Positions 34,963 to 43,172 of a DNA stretch of 64,000 nt are shown here, piece by piece. This DNA comes from Salinispora oceanensis (GTDB lineage Bacteria; Actinomycetota; Actinomycetes; Mycobacteriales; Micromonosporaceae), in the NCBI RefSeq assembly GCF_000383575.1, contig NZ_KB911579.1, positions 2,512,523 to 2,576,522 of the forward strand, given 5' to 3'. A program made the translations under genes and the position numbers. Below the pieces are notes generated by a model. The model did no database searches and was not told where the DNA came from. It was given only the letters and a program-made list of their open reading frames with translations. Every line of letters begins with the position of its first letter. Position 1 is the stretch's first letter.

Positions 34963-35604
34963 TCAGCCGCGGAGGTAGGCCAGGACCGCGCGGACCCGGC
35001 GGTGCTGCTCGACGTCCGGTGGGAGGTCGAGCTTGGTGAAGATGTTGCGGACGTGCTTCTCGACCGCGCCGTCGGTCACCACCAGAGTTCGCGCGATCGC
35101 GGTGTTGGAGTGGCCTTCGGCCATCAAACTCAGGACCTCGCGTTCGCGCGGGGTCAGGGCCCGCAGTGGATCGTCGCGGCGGCGGCGGGCGAAGAGCTGC
35201 GTGATCACCTCGGGGTCGAGAACGGTTCCCCCGGCGGTGATTCGGTCCAGTGCGTCGAGAAATTCACCGATCGCGGCCACGCGGTCCTTGAGTAGGTAGC
35301 CGACCCCGACCCCGGTGGCCAGCAGGTCGTCGGCGTAGGAGACCTCGACGTACTGGGAGAGCACCAGGATCGGCGTCGCTGGCACCAGCGCACGTGCCTG
35401 CACGGCGGCGCGGAGCCCTTCATCGGTGTGGGACGGCGGCATTCGTACGTCAACGATCGACACGTCGGGGCGGTGGGTGACCACCGCCTGTACCAGGGCG
35501 TCGCCGTCACCGACGGCGGCCACCACCTGGTGGCCGCGTTCGGTGAGGAGCCGGATCAGCCCTTCTCGGAGCAGGACGGCGTCATCAGCGATCACGATCC
35601 GCAT
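34963..35604 (-). CDS. LuxR/NarL-family response regulator
   Basis: A 213-residue regulator. The receiver domain begins MRIVIADDAVLLREGLIRLL with the phosphoacceptor Asp near residue 50 (DVSIVDVRMPP), and Lys in YLLKDRV. The C-terminal LuxR HTH reads LTPREREVLSLMAEGHSNTAIA with VVTDGAVEKHVRNIFTKLDL. It lies 10 nt after the kinase gene on the same strand, forming a two-component pair. Confidence 0.94.
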   Translation of the reverse strand: MRIVIADDAVLLREGLIRLLTERGHQVVAAVGDGDALVQAVVTHRPDVSIVDVRMPPSHTDEGLRAAVQARALVPATPILVLSQYVEVSYADDLLATGVGVGYLLKDRVAAIGEFLDALDRITAGGTVLDPEVITQLFARRRRDDPLRALTPREREVLSLMAEGHSNTAIARTLVVTDGAVEKHVRNIFTKLDLPPDVEQHRRVRAVLAYLRG

Positions 35605-35614
35605 GGCTGCGTTC

Positions 35615-36931
35615 CTACCATTTTCCGGTCGTCGCGGGGAGTTCGGCGCGGATCGCGGTGGGGCCGCCGCCGGGGCTGGTTACGTGGAGTTGCCCGCCAG
35701 CTGCCCGGACCCGATCCGCGATACCGACCAGCCCGTGCCCCTTGGCCAGGTGCGCGCCGCCCTGGCCGTCGTCGTCAATGCCGACCCGAAGCCGCCGCCC
35801 GGCCCGTTCCACGAACACCCGGCACTCGGTCGCCCGGCTGTGTTTGGCGACGTTGGTGAGCGCTTCGGCGACCACGAAGTACGCGGTGCTCTCCACGGCT
35901 GGGTCGAGCCGGCCGCCGGGTTCGCCGAGGCCGGCGTCAACCTGTAGCTCGATCGGGATTAGCCCACGCCCGGCCAGCGCCGCGAGGGCGCTCGGCAGCC
36001 CGCGGTCAACCAGGATGGGCGGTGCGATGCCCCGGGACAGCGCACGCAGCTCGGTGAGGGTCTCCCGGGTTTGGTCAACCGCCTCGTCGAGCGTGTGCCC
36101 GGCCGCTACCGGGTTGCTGGTGAGCTGCTCGCGGGCCCGGCTGAGATCCATCGCGAGTCGGACCAGCCGTTGCTGCGGCCCGTCGTGGATGTCGCGCTCC
36201 AGCTTGCGTAGCGCATTCGCCTCGGCGGAGGCGAATGCTCGCTTTTGCTCTTCGAGGGTGGTGATCCGGTTACGCAACTCGGCCACGCCGGTGAGTAGGG
36301 CGCGGGCCAGGCCACCCTCGGTCCGCGCGCAGGCCCGGGCTACCAGCGGCAGGGTGAGCAGGGCGAAGAGGCCGATGGCGGTGTTCAGGAAGATCCGGGC
36401 GCCGGTGCCGTCGCCCATCCCGAGGAGCTCGCTGAGGGACATACTGTCCGGGCCGTGCGGAAGATAACGGTTATATGCCGCGTAGGACACGCCGGCGAGC
36501 GCTACGGCCCACCAGGTGACCAGGATGACGAAGGCCGGAGTCGCCACCAGTAGCTTGGTGAACGCGTGGAGTAGATCGAGCCAGGACTGCGGATCGCGTA
36601 TCGGCGCCAGGGCTCGGCCCCAGAAGCCGGCATCCGGATCGGGGCTCCGGTAGACCGGGCGGATTCGGGGCATGCTCAGCACGGAGGGCAGCCAGAGTCG
36701 TTCGAGATCGGCCAGGACCCGTACGGCGTAGAGCGTTCCGGTCAGGATCGGCAGGCCCAGCGTGGTCACCAGCAGGCCGAGGCTGAGGGAGAACCCGGTG
36801 ACGGCCACCACGAAGCCGACGATGGCAAGGGGCAGGCCCGACAGGACGTAAGCGAAGTCGCGCAGGAGCTGGCGGAGCAGGGTGCGCGGCGGGCTGGAGG
36901 TGGGGGTGGCGGCCACGCGTGCAGCGGTCAT
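35615..36931 (-). CDS. Sensor histidine kinase (HisKA_3 type) with N-terminal sensor domain
   Basis: A 438-residue kinase. The N-terminal half (to about residue 190) is a membrane sensor domain with helices such as LPLAIVGFVVAVTGFSLSLGLLVTTLGLPI and FVILVTWWAVALAGVSYAAYN, as in the putative-sensor family of actinobacteria. A coiled region leads to the phosphoacceptor LERDIHDGPQQRLVRLAMDLSRA and the HATPase part (VAEALTNVAKHS, GIDDDGQGG, GHGLVGIADRVRAAGG). Partner of the regulator at 34963-35604. The signal is not known; the organisation is LiaS/DesK-like. Confidence 0.92.
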   Translation of the reverse strand: MTAARVAATPTSSPPRTLLRQLLRDFAYVLSGLPLAIVGFVVAVTGFSLSLGLLVTTLGLPILTGTLYAVRVLADLERLWLPSVLSMPRIRPVYRSPDPDAGFWGRALAPIRDPQSWLDLLHAFTKLLVATPAFVILVTWWAVALAGVSYAAYNRYLPHGPDSMSLSELLGMGDGTGARIFLNTAIGLFALLTLPLVARACARTEGGLARALLTGVAELRNRITTLEEQKRAFASAEANALRKLERDIHDGPQQRLVRLAMDLSRAREQLTSNPVAAGHTLDEAVDQTRETLTELRALSRGIAPPILVDRGLPSALAALAGRGLIPIELQVDAGLGEPGGRLDPAVESTAYFVVAEALTNVAKHSRATECRVFVERAGRRLRVGIDDDGQGGAHLAKGHGLVGIADRVRAAGGQLHVTSPGGGPTAIRAELPATTGKW

Positions 36932-37187
36932 GCCCCGAGGCTAGGCAGTGAGACCGAACCCGCCCATCCTGCACGCCGCCGAATGTCTGGAGGTGCTGGC
37001 GCTACCCCCGGGGCTTGGTGCGGGTGCTATTACGTCGGTCGGAAGTGGGCGACGCGCCCCCCGTGTCATTGGTCAGAGAAGTCTTAATTGAGTAATAATC
37101 GCCGGGCGGCGTGGGCGAAGTCGAGACATTGATCTTGTGGAACGGGGGGTCGGGTGGAGTCGCGTCGTGGGCGACCAAGATCGCGAT

Positions 37188-37216
37188 TTGTGCGTGTCTT
37201 CACAAGCGCTTACTCT
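37188..37216 (+). promoter_or_regulatory. Rex operator and promoter of rex-hemACDB
   Basis: TTGTGCGTGTCTTCACAA (37188-37205) matches 12 of the 14 fixed bases of the Rex operator TTGTGAA-N4-TTCACAA; only the two bases after TTGTG differ. TACTCT at 37211-37216 can serve as -10. Rex would therefore block its own transcription at low NADH/NAD+ ratio. Confidence 0.75.
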
Positions 37217-37321
37217 GTAGTTCCGACCCGCCCCGCTAGCACAGCCGATCTCCTCGGTGGCCAGCGGGAGTCCCGACCCGGCCCGGCGGAGTTGGCCCAG
37301 GATCCCACCGCACGGAGTTTC

Positions 37322-38092
37322 ATGAGTCAGCACCGTCCGCCCGGCGCGCCCGAACGCCCTGTCGCGGTGCCGGCGTTGCCGGATTTGCCGGAGGCGACCG
37401 TCGCTCGGCTTCCCGAGTATCTCCGTGCCCTGCACAACCTGGCCGAAAACGGTCACGATACGGTCTCCAGTGAGTGGTTGGCCACGGCTGCGGGAGTCAA
37501 TTCCGCCAAACTCCGCAAGGATCTGTCCCACCTTGGTTCCTACGGCACTCGGGGTGTCGGCTACGACGTAGCCCTGCTGATCGATCAGATCGAGTACGTC
37601 CTGGGGCTCACCCAGCGGCGGACGGTCGCCCTGGTCGGGGTGGGTAATCTCGGTCATGCCCTCGCTGGCTACGACGGGTTCGCCACCCGCGGCTTCCGCA
37701 TCGCCGCGCTCTTTGACGCCGACCCCGTCCGGGTCGGTGAGGAGATCAACGGTCTGGTCGTTCGGCACGTGGACGAACTGTCCCGGGTCGCCACCGAGGA
37801 GTCGATCGCGATCGGCGTGATCGCCACCCCGGCCGCCGCCGCCCAGCGGGTCGCCGACCGGCTGGTCGCCGGCGGAGTGACCAGCATTCTGAACTTCGCG
37901 CCCTGCGTGCTGTCCGTGCCGGACGGGGTTGACGTGCGTAAGGTCGACCTCGCCGTCGAGCTGCAGATCCTGTCCTTCCATGAGCACCGTAAGGCGTCCC
38001 TGACCGCACTCCCCGCCGTCGGCGAGGCCCCCCTCACCCCATTGCCGGGTAACCTCGCCGCCACCGACCCCCAGGAGGCGATCGGCACGTGA
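37322..38092 (+). CDS. rex: Redox-sensing transcriptional repressor Rex
   Basis: A 256-residue repressor that reads the NADH/NAD+ ratio. The N-terminal winged helix has RLPEYLRALHNLAENG and AGVNSAKLRKDLSHLGSYGTRGVGYDV; the Rossmann domain has VALVGVGNLGHALAGYDGF and FDADPVRVG, and a domain-swapped C-terminal helix closes it. ATG 37322 with GGAG upstream is chosen; the frame opens at 37154, inside the operator region. First gene of an operon with heme genes, overlapping hemA by 4 nt. This rex-hemACD order is known in Streptomyces. Confidence 0.94.
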   Translation: MSQHRPPGAPERPVAVPALPDLPEATVARLPEYLRALHNLAENGHDTVSSEWLATAAGVNSAKLRKDLSHLGSYGTRGVGYDVALLIDQIEYVLGLTQRRTVALVGVGNLGHALAGYDGFATRGFRIAALFDADPVRVGEEINGLVVRHVDELSRVATEESIAIGVIATPAAAAQRVADRLVAGGVTSILNFAPCVLSVPDGVDVRKVDLAVELQILSFHEHRKASLTALPAVGEAPLTPLPGNLAATDPQEAIGT

Positions 38093-39456
38093 AACTGCTA
38101 GTCGTCGGCGCGTCTTACCGGACTGCCCCGGTCGCCGCCCTGGAGCGACTCACGGTCGCCCCCGCCGACCTCTCCCACGTTCTGACCCGCCTGGTCGCAC
38201 AGCCGTACGTGAGTGAGGCGGTGCTCGTCTCCACCTGTAACCGGGTGGAGGTATACGCCGTCGTATCCGGTTTCCACGGCGGGCTCGGTGACATCTGCGC
38301 CGTCCTGGCCGAGTCGACCGGCTGCCAGCCGGCGGCCCTCGCCGACCACCTGTACGTGCACTTCGACGTCGCGGCGGTCAACCACGTCTTCCGGGTCGTC
38401 ACCGGGCTGGACTCCATGGTTGTGGGTGAGGCCCAGATCCTCGGCCAGCTCCGCGACGCGTACCACCGGGCGGCTGAGGCCGACACCGTTGACCGTCTGC
38501 TGCACGAGCTGATGCAGCAGGCGCTACGGGTGGGGAAGCGGGCCCACTCCGAGACCGGGATCGACCGGGCTGGACAGAGCGTCGTCACCGCTGCGCTCGG
38601 CCTCGCTACCGAGCTGCTCGACAGCGACCTGGCCGGCCGTGCCGCGCTGGTGGTGGGGGCGGGAGCGATGGGCTCGCTGGGCGTGGCCACCCTCACTCGG
38701 TTGGGGGCCGGGCCGATCACCGTGACCAACCGGGGCGCCGACCGAGCCGCCCGGCTGGCCGGGTCGTACGGCGCGACCGCCGTACCGATCGCCGACCTCA
38801 CCGAGACGATTTCCACAGTGGATATTGTAGTGGCTGCCACGGCCGCCACCGAGGCGGTCCTCACCCGCGCGGTGGTGGCCCGAGCGCTCGCTGGTCGGGA
38901 CCCATCCCGGGGGCCGCTGGTCCTGCTCGACCTGGCCGTCCCACGGGACGTCGAGCCGGGCGTGGCCGACCTGCCCGGCGTCCAGGTCATCGACATCGAC
39001 CGGATGGCGGCGCTGGTCGCCGACGGCCCCGTCGCCGTTGACGCCGCCGCGGTGGAGCGGATCGTCGCCGCGGAGGTCAAGGCCTTCCTCATCTGGCTGC
39101 GCGGAGCTGACGTCGCGCCGACCGTGGCCGCCCTGCGGGGCCGTGCTGACGACGTGGTCACGGCCGAGTTGGGCCGGCTTGCCCAGCGTTGTCCGGACCT
39201 GACCGACGCCCAGCGGGCCGAGGTCGCCCGGACGGTGCACCGCGTCGTCCAGCGGCTGCTGCACCAGCCGACCGTCCGGGTCCGCCAGCTCGCCGCCGAG
39301 CCCGGTGGCGACCAGTACGCGGTGCTGCTGCGCGAGCTGTTCGACCTGGAGGTGCCGCAGACCTCCCCGGTCGGCACCGTCCCTGATGTGGTAGTGCCCG
39401 AAGTCGACCCCCCGCTCGGCGGCGACGCCGAGGCCCCACCCACCGGAGGTCAGTGA
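38089..39456 (+). CDS. hemA: Glutamyl-tRNA reductase HemA
   Basis: A 455-residue NADPH-dependent enzyme making glutamate-1-semialdehyde from Glu-tRNA, the first committed step of C5-route tetrapyrrole synthesis. VGASYRTAPVAALERL starts the catalytic domain, the active Cys is in VLVSTCNRVEVYAV (about residue 50), then GLDSMVVGEAQILGQLRDAY, the NADPH domain VVGAGAMGSLGVATLTRLG, and the dimerisation helices at the end. GTG start overlaps the rex stop. Confidence 0.95.
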   Translation: MKLLVVGASYRTAPVAALERLTVAPADLSHVLTRLVAQPYVSEAVLVSTCNRVEVYAVVSGFHGGLGDICAVLAESTGCQPAALADHLYVHFDVAAVNHVFRVVTGLDSMVVGEAQILGQLRDAYHRAAEADTVDRLLHELMQQALRVGKRAHSETGIDRAGQSVVTAALGLATELLDSDLAGRAALVVGAGAMGSLGVATLTRLGAGPITVTNRGADRAARLAGSYGATAVPIADLTETISTVDIVVAATAATEAVLTRAVVARALAGRDPSRGPLVLLDLAVPRDVEPGVADLPGVQVIDIDRMAALVADGPVAVDAAAVERIVAAEVKAFLIWLRGADVAPTVAALRGRADDVVTAELGRLAQRCPDLTDAQRAEVARTVHRVVQRLLHQPTVRVRQLAAEPGGDQYAVLLRELFDLEVPQTSPVGTVPDVVVPEVDPPLGGDAEAPPTGGQ

Positions 39457-40424
39457 TGAAGGTCCCCCTACGCCTCGGTACTCGGGGCAGCGCCCTGGCG
39501 ATGGCCCAGTCCGGGCAGGTCGCGAAGGCCCTCACCGCGGCCACCGGCACCCCGGTGGAGCTGGTCGAGGTGGTGACCACCGGCGACCGCTCCGCGGCCC
39601 CGGTGCACCAGCTCGGTGTCGGCGTGTTCGTCTCCGCGCTGCGGGACGCCCTCGCCGCGGGCACCATCGACTTCGCGGTGCACTCGTACAAGGACCTGCC
39701 GAGCGCGGCGGCCCCCGGTCTGTACGTCGCGGCCGTTCCACCTCGGCAGGACCCGCGGGACGCGCTCGTGGCCACGGGCGGCCGTACGCTCGCCGAACTG
39801 CCGCCCGGCGCCCGGGTCGGCACCGGTGCGCTGCGTCGCATCGCCCAGCTGCACGCGCTCGGGCTTCAGCTCGAGGTCGAGTCGATCCGGGGTAACGTCG
39901 GTACCCGGTTGGCGCGGGTGCTCGGGCCGGAGGCCGACCTGGACGCGGTGGTCCTGGCGCGGGCCGGGCTGGCCCGCCTGGATCGTGCCGACACGATCAC
40001 CGAGACGCTCGACCCGATGCTGATGCTGCCCGCTCCCGCCCAGGGGGCGCTGGCGGTGGAGTGTCGGTCCGACGATTCGGCTCTGGTCGAGCTGCTCGCG
40101 GTACTCGACCATGCACCGTCCCGCGCCACGGTCGTCGCGGAGCGGGCGCTGCTCGCCACCCTGGAGGCCGGGTGCAGTGCCCCGGTCGCCGCCTACGCCG
40201 AACTCGCCGAAGGCGACGTCGGTGAAGAGATCTACCTGCGCGGGGCGGTGATCAGTCCGGACGGTACTCGTGACCTCCGGCTGTCCCGCACCGGAACGCC
40301 CGCCGACGCGGTGGAGATCGGTAAGGCCCTCGCCACTGATCTTCTCGACCTCGGCGCCGACTCGATCCTCGGCCAGCAACGGAACCTTGGCCCGGGGACC
40401 CAGCAATTTGGGAGCACAGTATGA
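39456..40424 (+). CDS. hemC: Porphobilinogen deaminase HemC
   Basis: A 322-residue hydroxymethylbilane synthase that joins four porphobilinogens. It has LRLGTRGSALAMAQSGQV, FAVHSYKDLPS, IRGNVGTRLARV, VLARAGLARL, PAPAQGALAVECR and the dipyrromethane-cofactor Cys in LEAGCSAPVAAYAE. ATG 39456 with GGAGG 6 nt upstream is preferred to GTG 39453; it overlaps the hemA stop by one base. Confidence 0.95.
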   Translation: MKVPLRLGTRGSALAMAQSGQVAKALTAATGTPVELVEVVTTGDRSAAPVHQLGVGVFVSALRDALAAGTIDFAVHSYKDLPSAAAPGLYVAAVPPRQDPRDALVATGGRTLAELPPGARVGTGALRRIAQLHALGLQLEVESIRGNVGTRLARVLGPEADLDAVVLARAGLARLDRADTITETLDPMLMLPAPAQGALAVECRSDDSALVELLAVLDHAPSRATVVAERALLATLEAGCSAPVAAYAELAEGDVGEEIYLRGAVISPDGTRDLRLSRTGTPADAVEIGKALATDLLDLGADSILGQQRNLGPGTQQFGSTV

Positions 40425-42001
40425 CCCGCACCCGTAAGCCCGTAGGCCGCATCGCGTTCGTCGGGGCCGGTCCCGGCGATCCGGGCCTGCTGACCCGCCG
40501 GGGATACGACGCCCTGGTCAGCGCCGACCAGGTGGTATATGACCGGGGAGTCCCCGAGGCGCTGCTCGATGTCGTCCGCACCCAGGCGAAGCAGGAGGCT
40601 CAGCTAACCCTGGCCGAGGGCGGATCGGGCGACGTGGCGAAGGTCCTGATCTCGGCGGCCCGCTCCGGGTTGAACGCGGTGCACCTGGTCGCCGGTGACC
40701 CGTTCGGCCACGAGGCGGTGGTCCGGGAGGTGCAGGCGGTCGCTCGGACCGCCGGCCAGTTCGAGGTGGTCCCCGGCGTCGGCCAGGCCGAGGGGGTGGC
40801 GACCTACGCGGGTGTGCCGCTGCCCGGAGTCCGGACGGCGGCCGACATCGAGGATGTCACCACGCTTGACTTCGAGGCGCTGGCCGCCGCCGTCACCCGG
40901 GGCCCGCTGGCCCTCGCGGTGGACGCCGGGGATCTCGCCGCGATCCGGGACGGTTTGCTCGCGGCCGGAGTTGACGACGCCACCGCGGTCGGCGTGACCG
41001 GCGACGGCACCGGTGAGACCCAGTACACGACCACGTCGACAGTTGAATCCTTCGTCGCGGCGGCGCTCGGGTTCACCGGCCGGGTCGTGCTCACCCTCGG
41101 CGAGGGTGTCGGCCAGCGGGACAAGCTCAGCTGGTGGGAGAACCGCCCGCTGTACGGCTGGAAGGTGCTGGTCCCGCGGACCAAGGAGCAGGCGGGTGTG
41201 ATGAGCGCCCGACTGCGCGCGTACGGCGCGATCCCCTGCGAGGTGCCGACCATCGCGGTCGAGCCGCCGCGTACCCCCGCGCAGATGGAGCGGGCGGTCA
41301 AGGGACTGGTCGACGGCCGGTACGCCTGGGTGATCTTCACCTCGGTGAATGCGGTCCGGGCGGTCTGGGAGAAGTTCGCCGAGCACGGCCTCGACGCCCG
41401 CCACTTCGGCGGTGTGAAGATCGCCTGCATTGGCGAAGCGACCGCCGACGCAGTGCGCGCCTTCGGGATCCGGCCGGAGCTGATCCCCGCCGGGGATCAG
41501 TCCTCGGAGGGGTTGCTGGCCGAGTTCTCGCCGCACGACGAGGTGCTTGACCCGGTCGGTCGGGTGCTGCTGCCGCGCGCCGACATCGCCACCGAGACGC
41601 TCGCCGCCGGGCTCACCGAGCGCGGCTGGGAGGTTGACGACGTGACCGCCTACCGGACGGTTCGGGCGGCGCCACCGCCGGCCGAGATCCGCGACGCGAT
41701 CAAGTCGGGTGGGTTCGACGCGGTGCTCTTCACCTCGTCGTCCACGGTCCGGAATCTGGTCGGCATCGCCGGGAAGCCGCACGCGCGTACCGTTGTTGCG
41801 GTTATTGGGCCCAAGACGGCGGAGACCGCTACCGAGTTCGGCCTTCGGGTTGACGTGCAGCCACCGCACGCCTCGGTCCCTGACCTGGTGGAGGAGCTGG
41901 CCGGCTACGCCGTCGAGCTGCGCGAGAAGCTCGCCGCGATGCCGGCGAAGCAGCGGCGCGGCTCGAAGGTGCAGGGGCCGACCGCCCTCCGGTTCCGCTG
42001 A
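40421..42001 (+). CDS. hemD: HemD fusion: uroporphyrinogen-III methylase-like plus uroporphyrinogen-III synthase
   Basis: A 526-residue two-domain protein. The N-terminal 240 residues resemble SUMT/Cob[21 protein letters not shown] and [19 protein letters not shown]. The usual GGDPFVFGRGGEE motif is changed to [17 protein letters not shown], so methylase activity is doubtful. The C-terminal 260 residues are uroporphyrinogen-III synthase ([62 protein letters not shown]), which closes hydroxymethylbilane to uroporphyrinogen III. ATGA overlap with hemC. Confidence 0.92.
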   Translation: MTRTRKPVGRIAFVGAGPGDPGLLTRRGYDALVSADQVVYDRGVPEALLDVVRTQAKQEAQLTLAEGGSGDVAKVLISAARSGLNAVHLVAGDPFGHEAVVREVQAVARTAGQFEVVPGVGQAEGVATYAGVPLPGVRTAADIEDVTTLDFEALAAAVTRGPLALAVDAGDLAAIRDGLLAAGVDDATAVGVTGDGTGETQYTTTSTVESFVAAALGFTGRVVLTLGEGVGQRDKLSWWENRPLYGWKVLVPRTKEQAGVMSARLRAYGAIPCEVPTIAVEPPRTPAQMERAVKGLVDGRYAWVIFTSVNAVRAVWEKFAEHGLDARHFGGVKIACIGEATADAVRAFGIRPELIPAGDQSSEGLLAEFSPHDEVLDPVGRVLLPRADIATETLAAGLTERGWEVDDVTAYRTVRAAPPPAEIRDAIKSGGFDAVLFTSSSTVRNLVGIAGKPHARTVVAVIGPKTAETATEFGLRVDVQPPHASVPDLVEELAGYAVELREKLAAMPAKQRRGSKVQGPTALRFR

Positions 42002-42014
42002 CCTTGGAGGACCC

Positions 42015-42998
42015 GTGCCGTTTCCCGAGCATCGACCCCGGCGGCTGCGTCGCAGCCCGGCCCTGCGGCGGTTGGTCGCCGAGACTCGGGTCGACCCGGC
42101 CGAGCTGGTTGTGCCGCTGTTCGTCAAGGAGGGGTTGACCGAGCCCCGGTCCGTGCCGTCCCTGCCGGGGGTGCTCCAGCACTCCCGGGAGTCGCTGCGC
42201 AAGGCCGCCGTCGCGGCGGTCCAGGCCGGCGTTGGCGGGATCATGCTCTTCGGGGTTCCGGCTGACCGGGACGAGCTCGGCTCCGGCGGGGCCAACCCGA
42301 ACGGCATCCTCAACGCCGCCATCCGGGACGTTGTCTCCGAGGTGGGCGACGCCGCCGTGGTGATGAGCGACCTCTGTCTGGACGAGTTCACCTCGCACGG
42401 GCACTGCGGTGTGTTGGCATCCGACGGGTCGGTCGCGAACGACGCCACCCTCGCCGCGTACGCGGAGATGGCGGTGGCGCAGGCGGCGGCCGGGGTGCAC
42501 GTGGTCGGGCCGTCCGGAATGATGGACGGTCAGGTCGGCGTGGTCCGGCGGGCGTTGGACGCCGCCGGCCACCAGGACGTGGCCATCCTCGCCTACACGG
42601 CGAAGTACGCGTCCGCGTTCTTCGGCCCGTTCCGGGACGCGGTGGAGTCGACGCTGGACGGCGACCGGCGGACCTACCAGCAGGATCCGGCGAACCTGCG
42701 GGAGTCCCTGCGCGAGGTGGCGCTGGACGTGGCCGAGGGCGCCGACATGGTGATGGTCAAGCCGGCGCTGCCGTACCTCGACGTGGTCGCGGCGGTCCGG
42801 GCCGCCGTTGACGTGCCGGTCGCCGCCTACCAGGTCTCCGGCGAGTACGCGATGGTCGAGGCGGCTGCCGCGAACGGCTGGATCGACCGCGAGCAGACGA
42901 TGCTGGAGACGCTCACCTCGATCCGTCGGGCCGGAGCCGAGATCATCCTCACCTACTGGGCGGTCGAGGCCGCGCAGCTGCTGCGTCAGCGCTACTGA
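42015..42998 (+). CDS. hemB: Delta-aminolevulinic acid dehydratase HemB
   Basis: A 327-residue porphobilinogen synthase. The two substrate-binding Lys are K197 in [16 protein letters not shown] and K249 in [12 protein letters not shown]. The metal segment reads [14 protein letters not shown]: two of the three zinc Cys are kept and one is Asp, a mixed type. GTG 42015 has TTGGAGGA a few bases upstream. Last gene of the rex-hemACDB operon; the order of the four heme genes agrees with Rv0509-Rv0512. Confidence 0.95.
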   Translation: MPFPEHRPRRLRRSPALRRLVAETRVDPAELVVPLFVKEGLTEPRSVPSLPGVLQHSRESLRKAAVAAVQAGVGGIMLFGVPADRDELGSGGANPNGILNAAIRDVVSEVGDAAVVMSDLCLDEFTSHGHCGVLASDGSVANDATLAAYAEMAVAQAAAGVHVVGPSGMMDGQVGVVRRALDAAGHQDVAILAYTAKYASAFFGPFRDAVESTLDGDRRTYQQDPANLRESLREVALDVAEGADMVMVKPALPYLDVVAAVRAAVDVPVAAYQVSGEYAMVEAAAANGWIDREQTMLETLTSIRRAGAEIILTYWAVEAAQLLRQRY

Positions 42999-43034
42999 TG
43001 CTGCCGCGCCCGGCCGGCCCACCGCCGGCAGCCG

Positions 43035-43088
43035 GGCCCGCAGCGACGTCACGGCCCGCAGCGACGTCACGGCCCGCAGCGACGTCAC
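43035..43088 (+). repeat. Three exact 18-bp tandem repeats
   Basis: The unit GGCCCGCAGCGACGTCAC is repeated three times without change directly before the terminator hairpin. Each unit contains the palindrome GACGTC. Copy number may vary between strains. Confidence 0.9.
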
Positions 43089-43089
43089 G

Positions 43090-43134
43090 TCCCGGCCCGC
43101 CAGCCCGGTCGAGTACCGGGCCGGCGGGCCGGGA
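43090..43134. terminator. Bidirectional hairpin terminator between hemB and the nuclease gene
   Basis: A 20-bp inverted repeat (43090-43109 with 43115-43134) with one mismatch and a 5-nt loop, between convergent genes that end at 42998 and 43173. Confidence 0.85.
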
Positions 43135-43172
43135 CGACTTCCAAGGTCGCCGGTGGCGACGCCAGTGGGCGG

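Noticed and set aside
40604..42448. A 614-codon open frame antisense to hemD/hemB
   Set aside because: Same reason; hemD and hemB carry clear family motifs.
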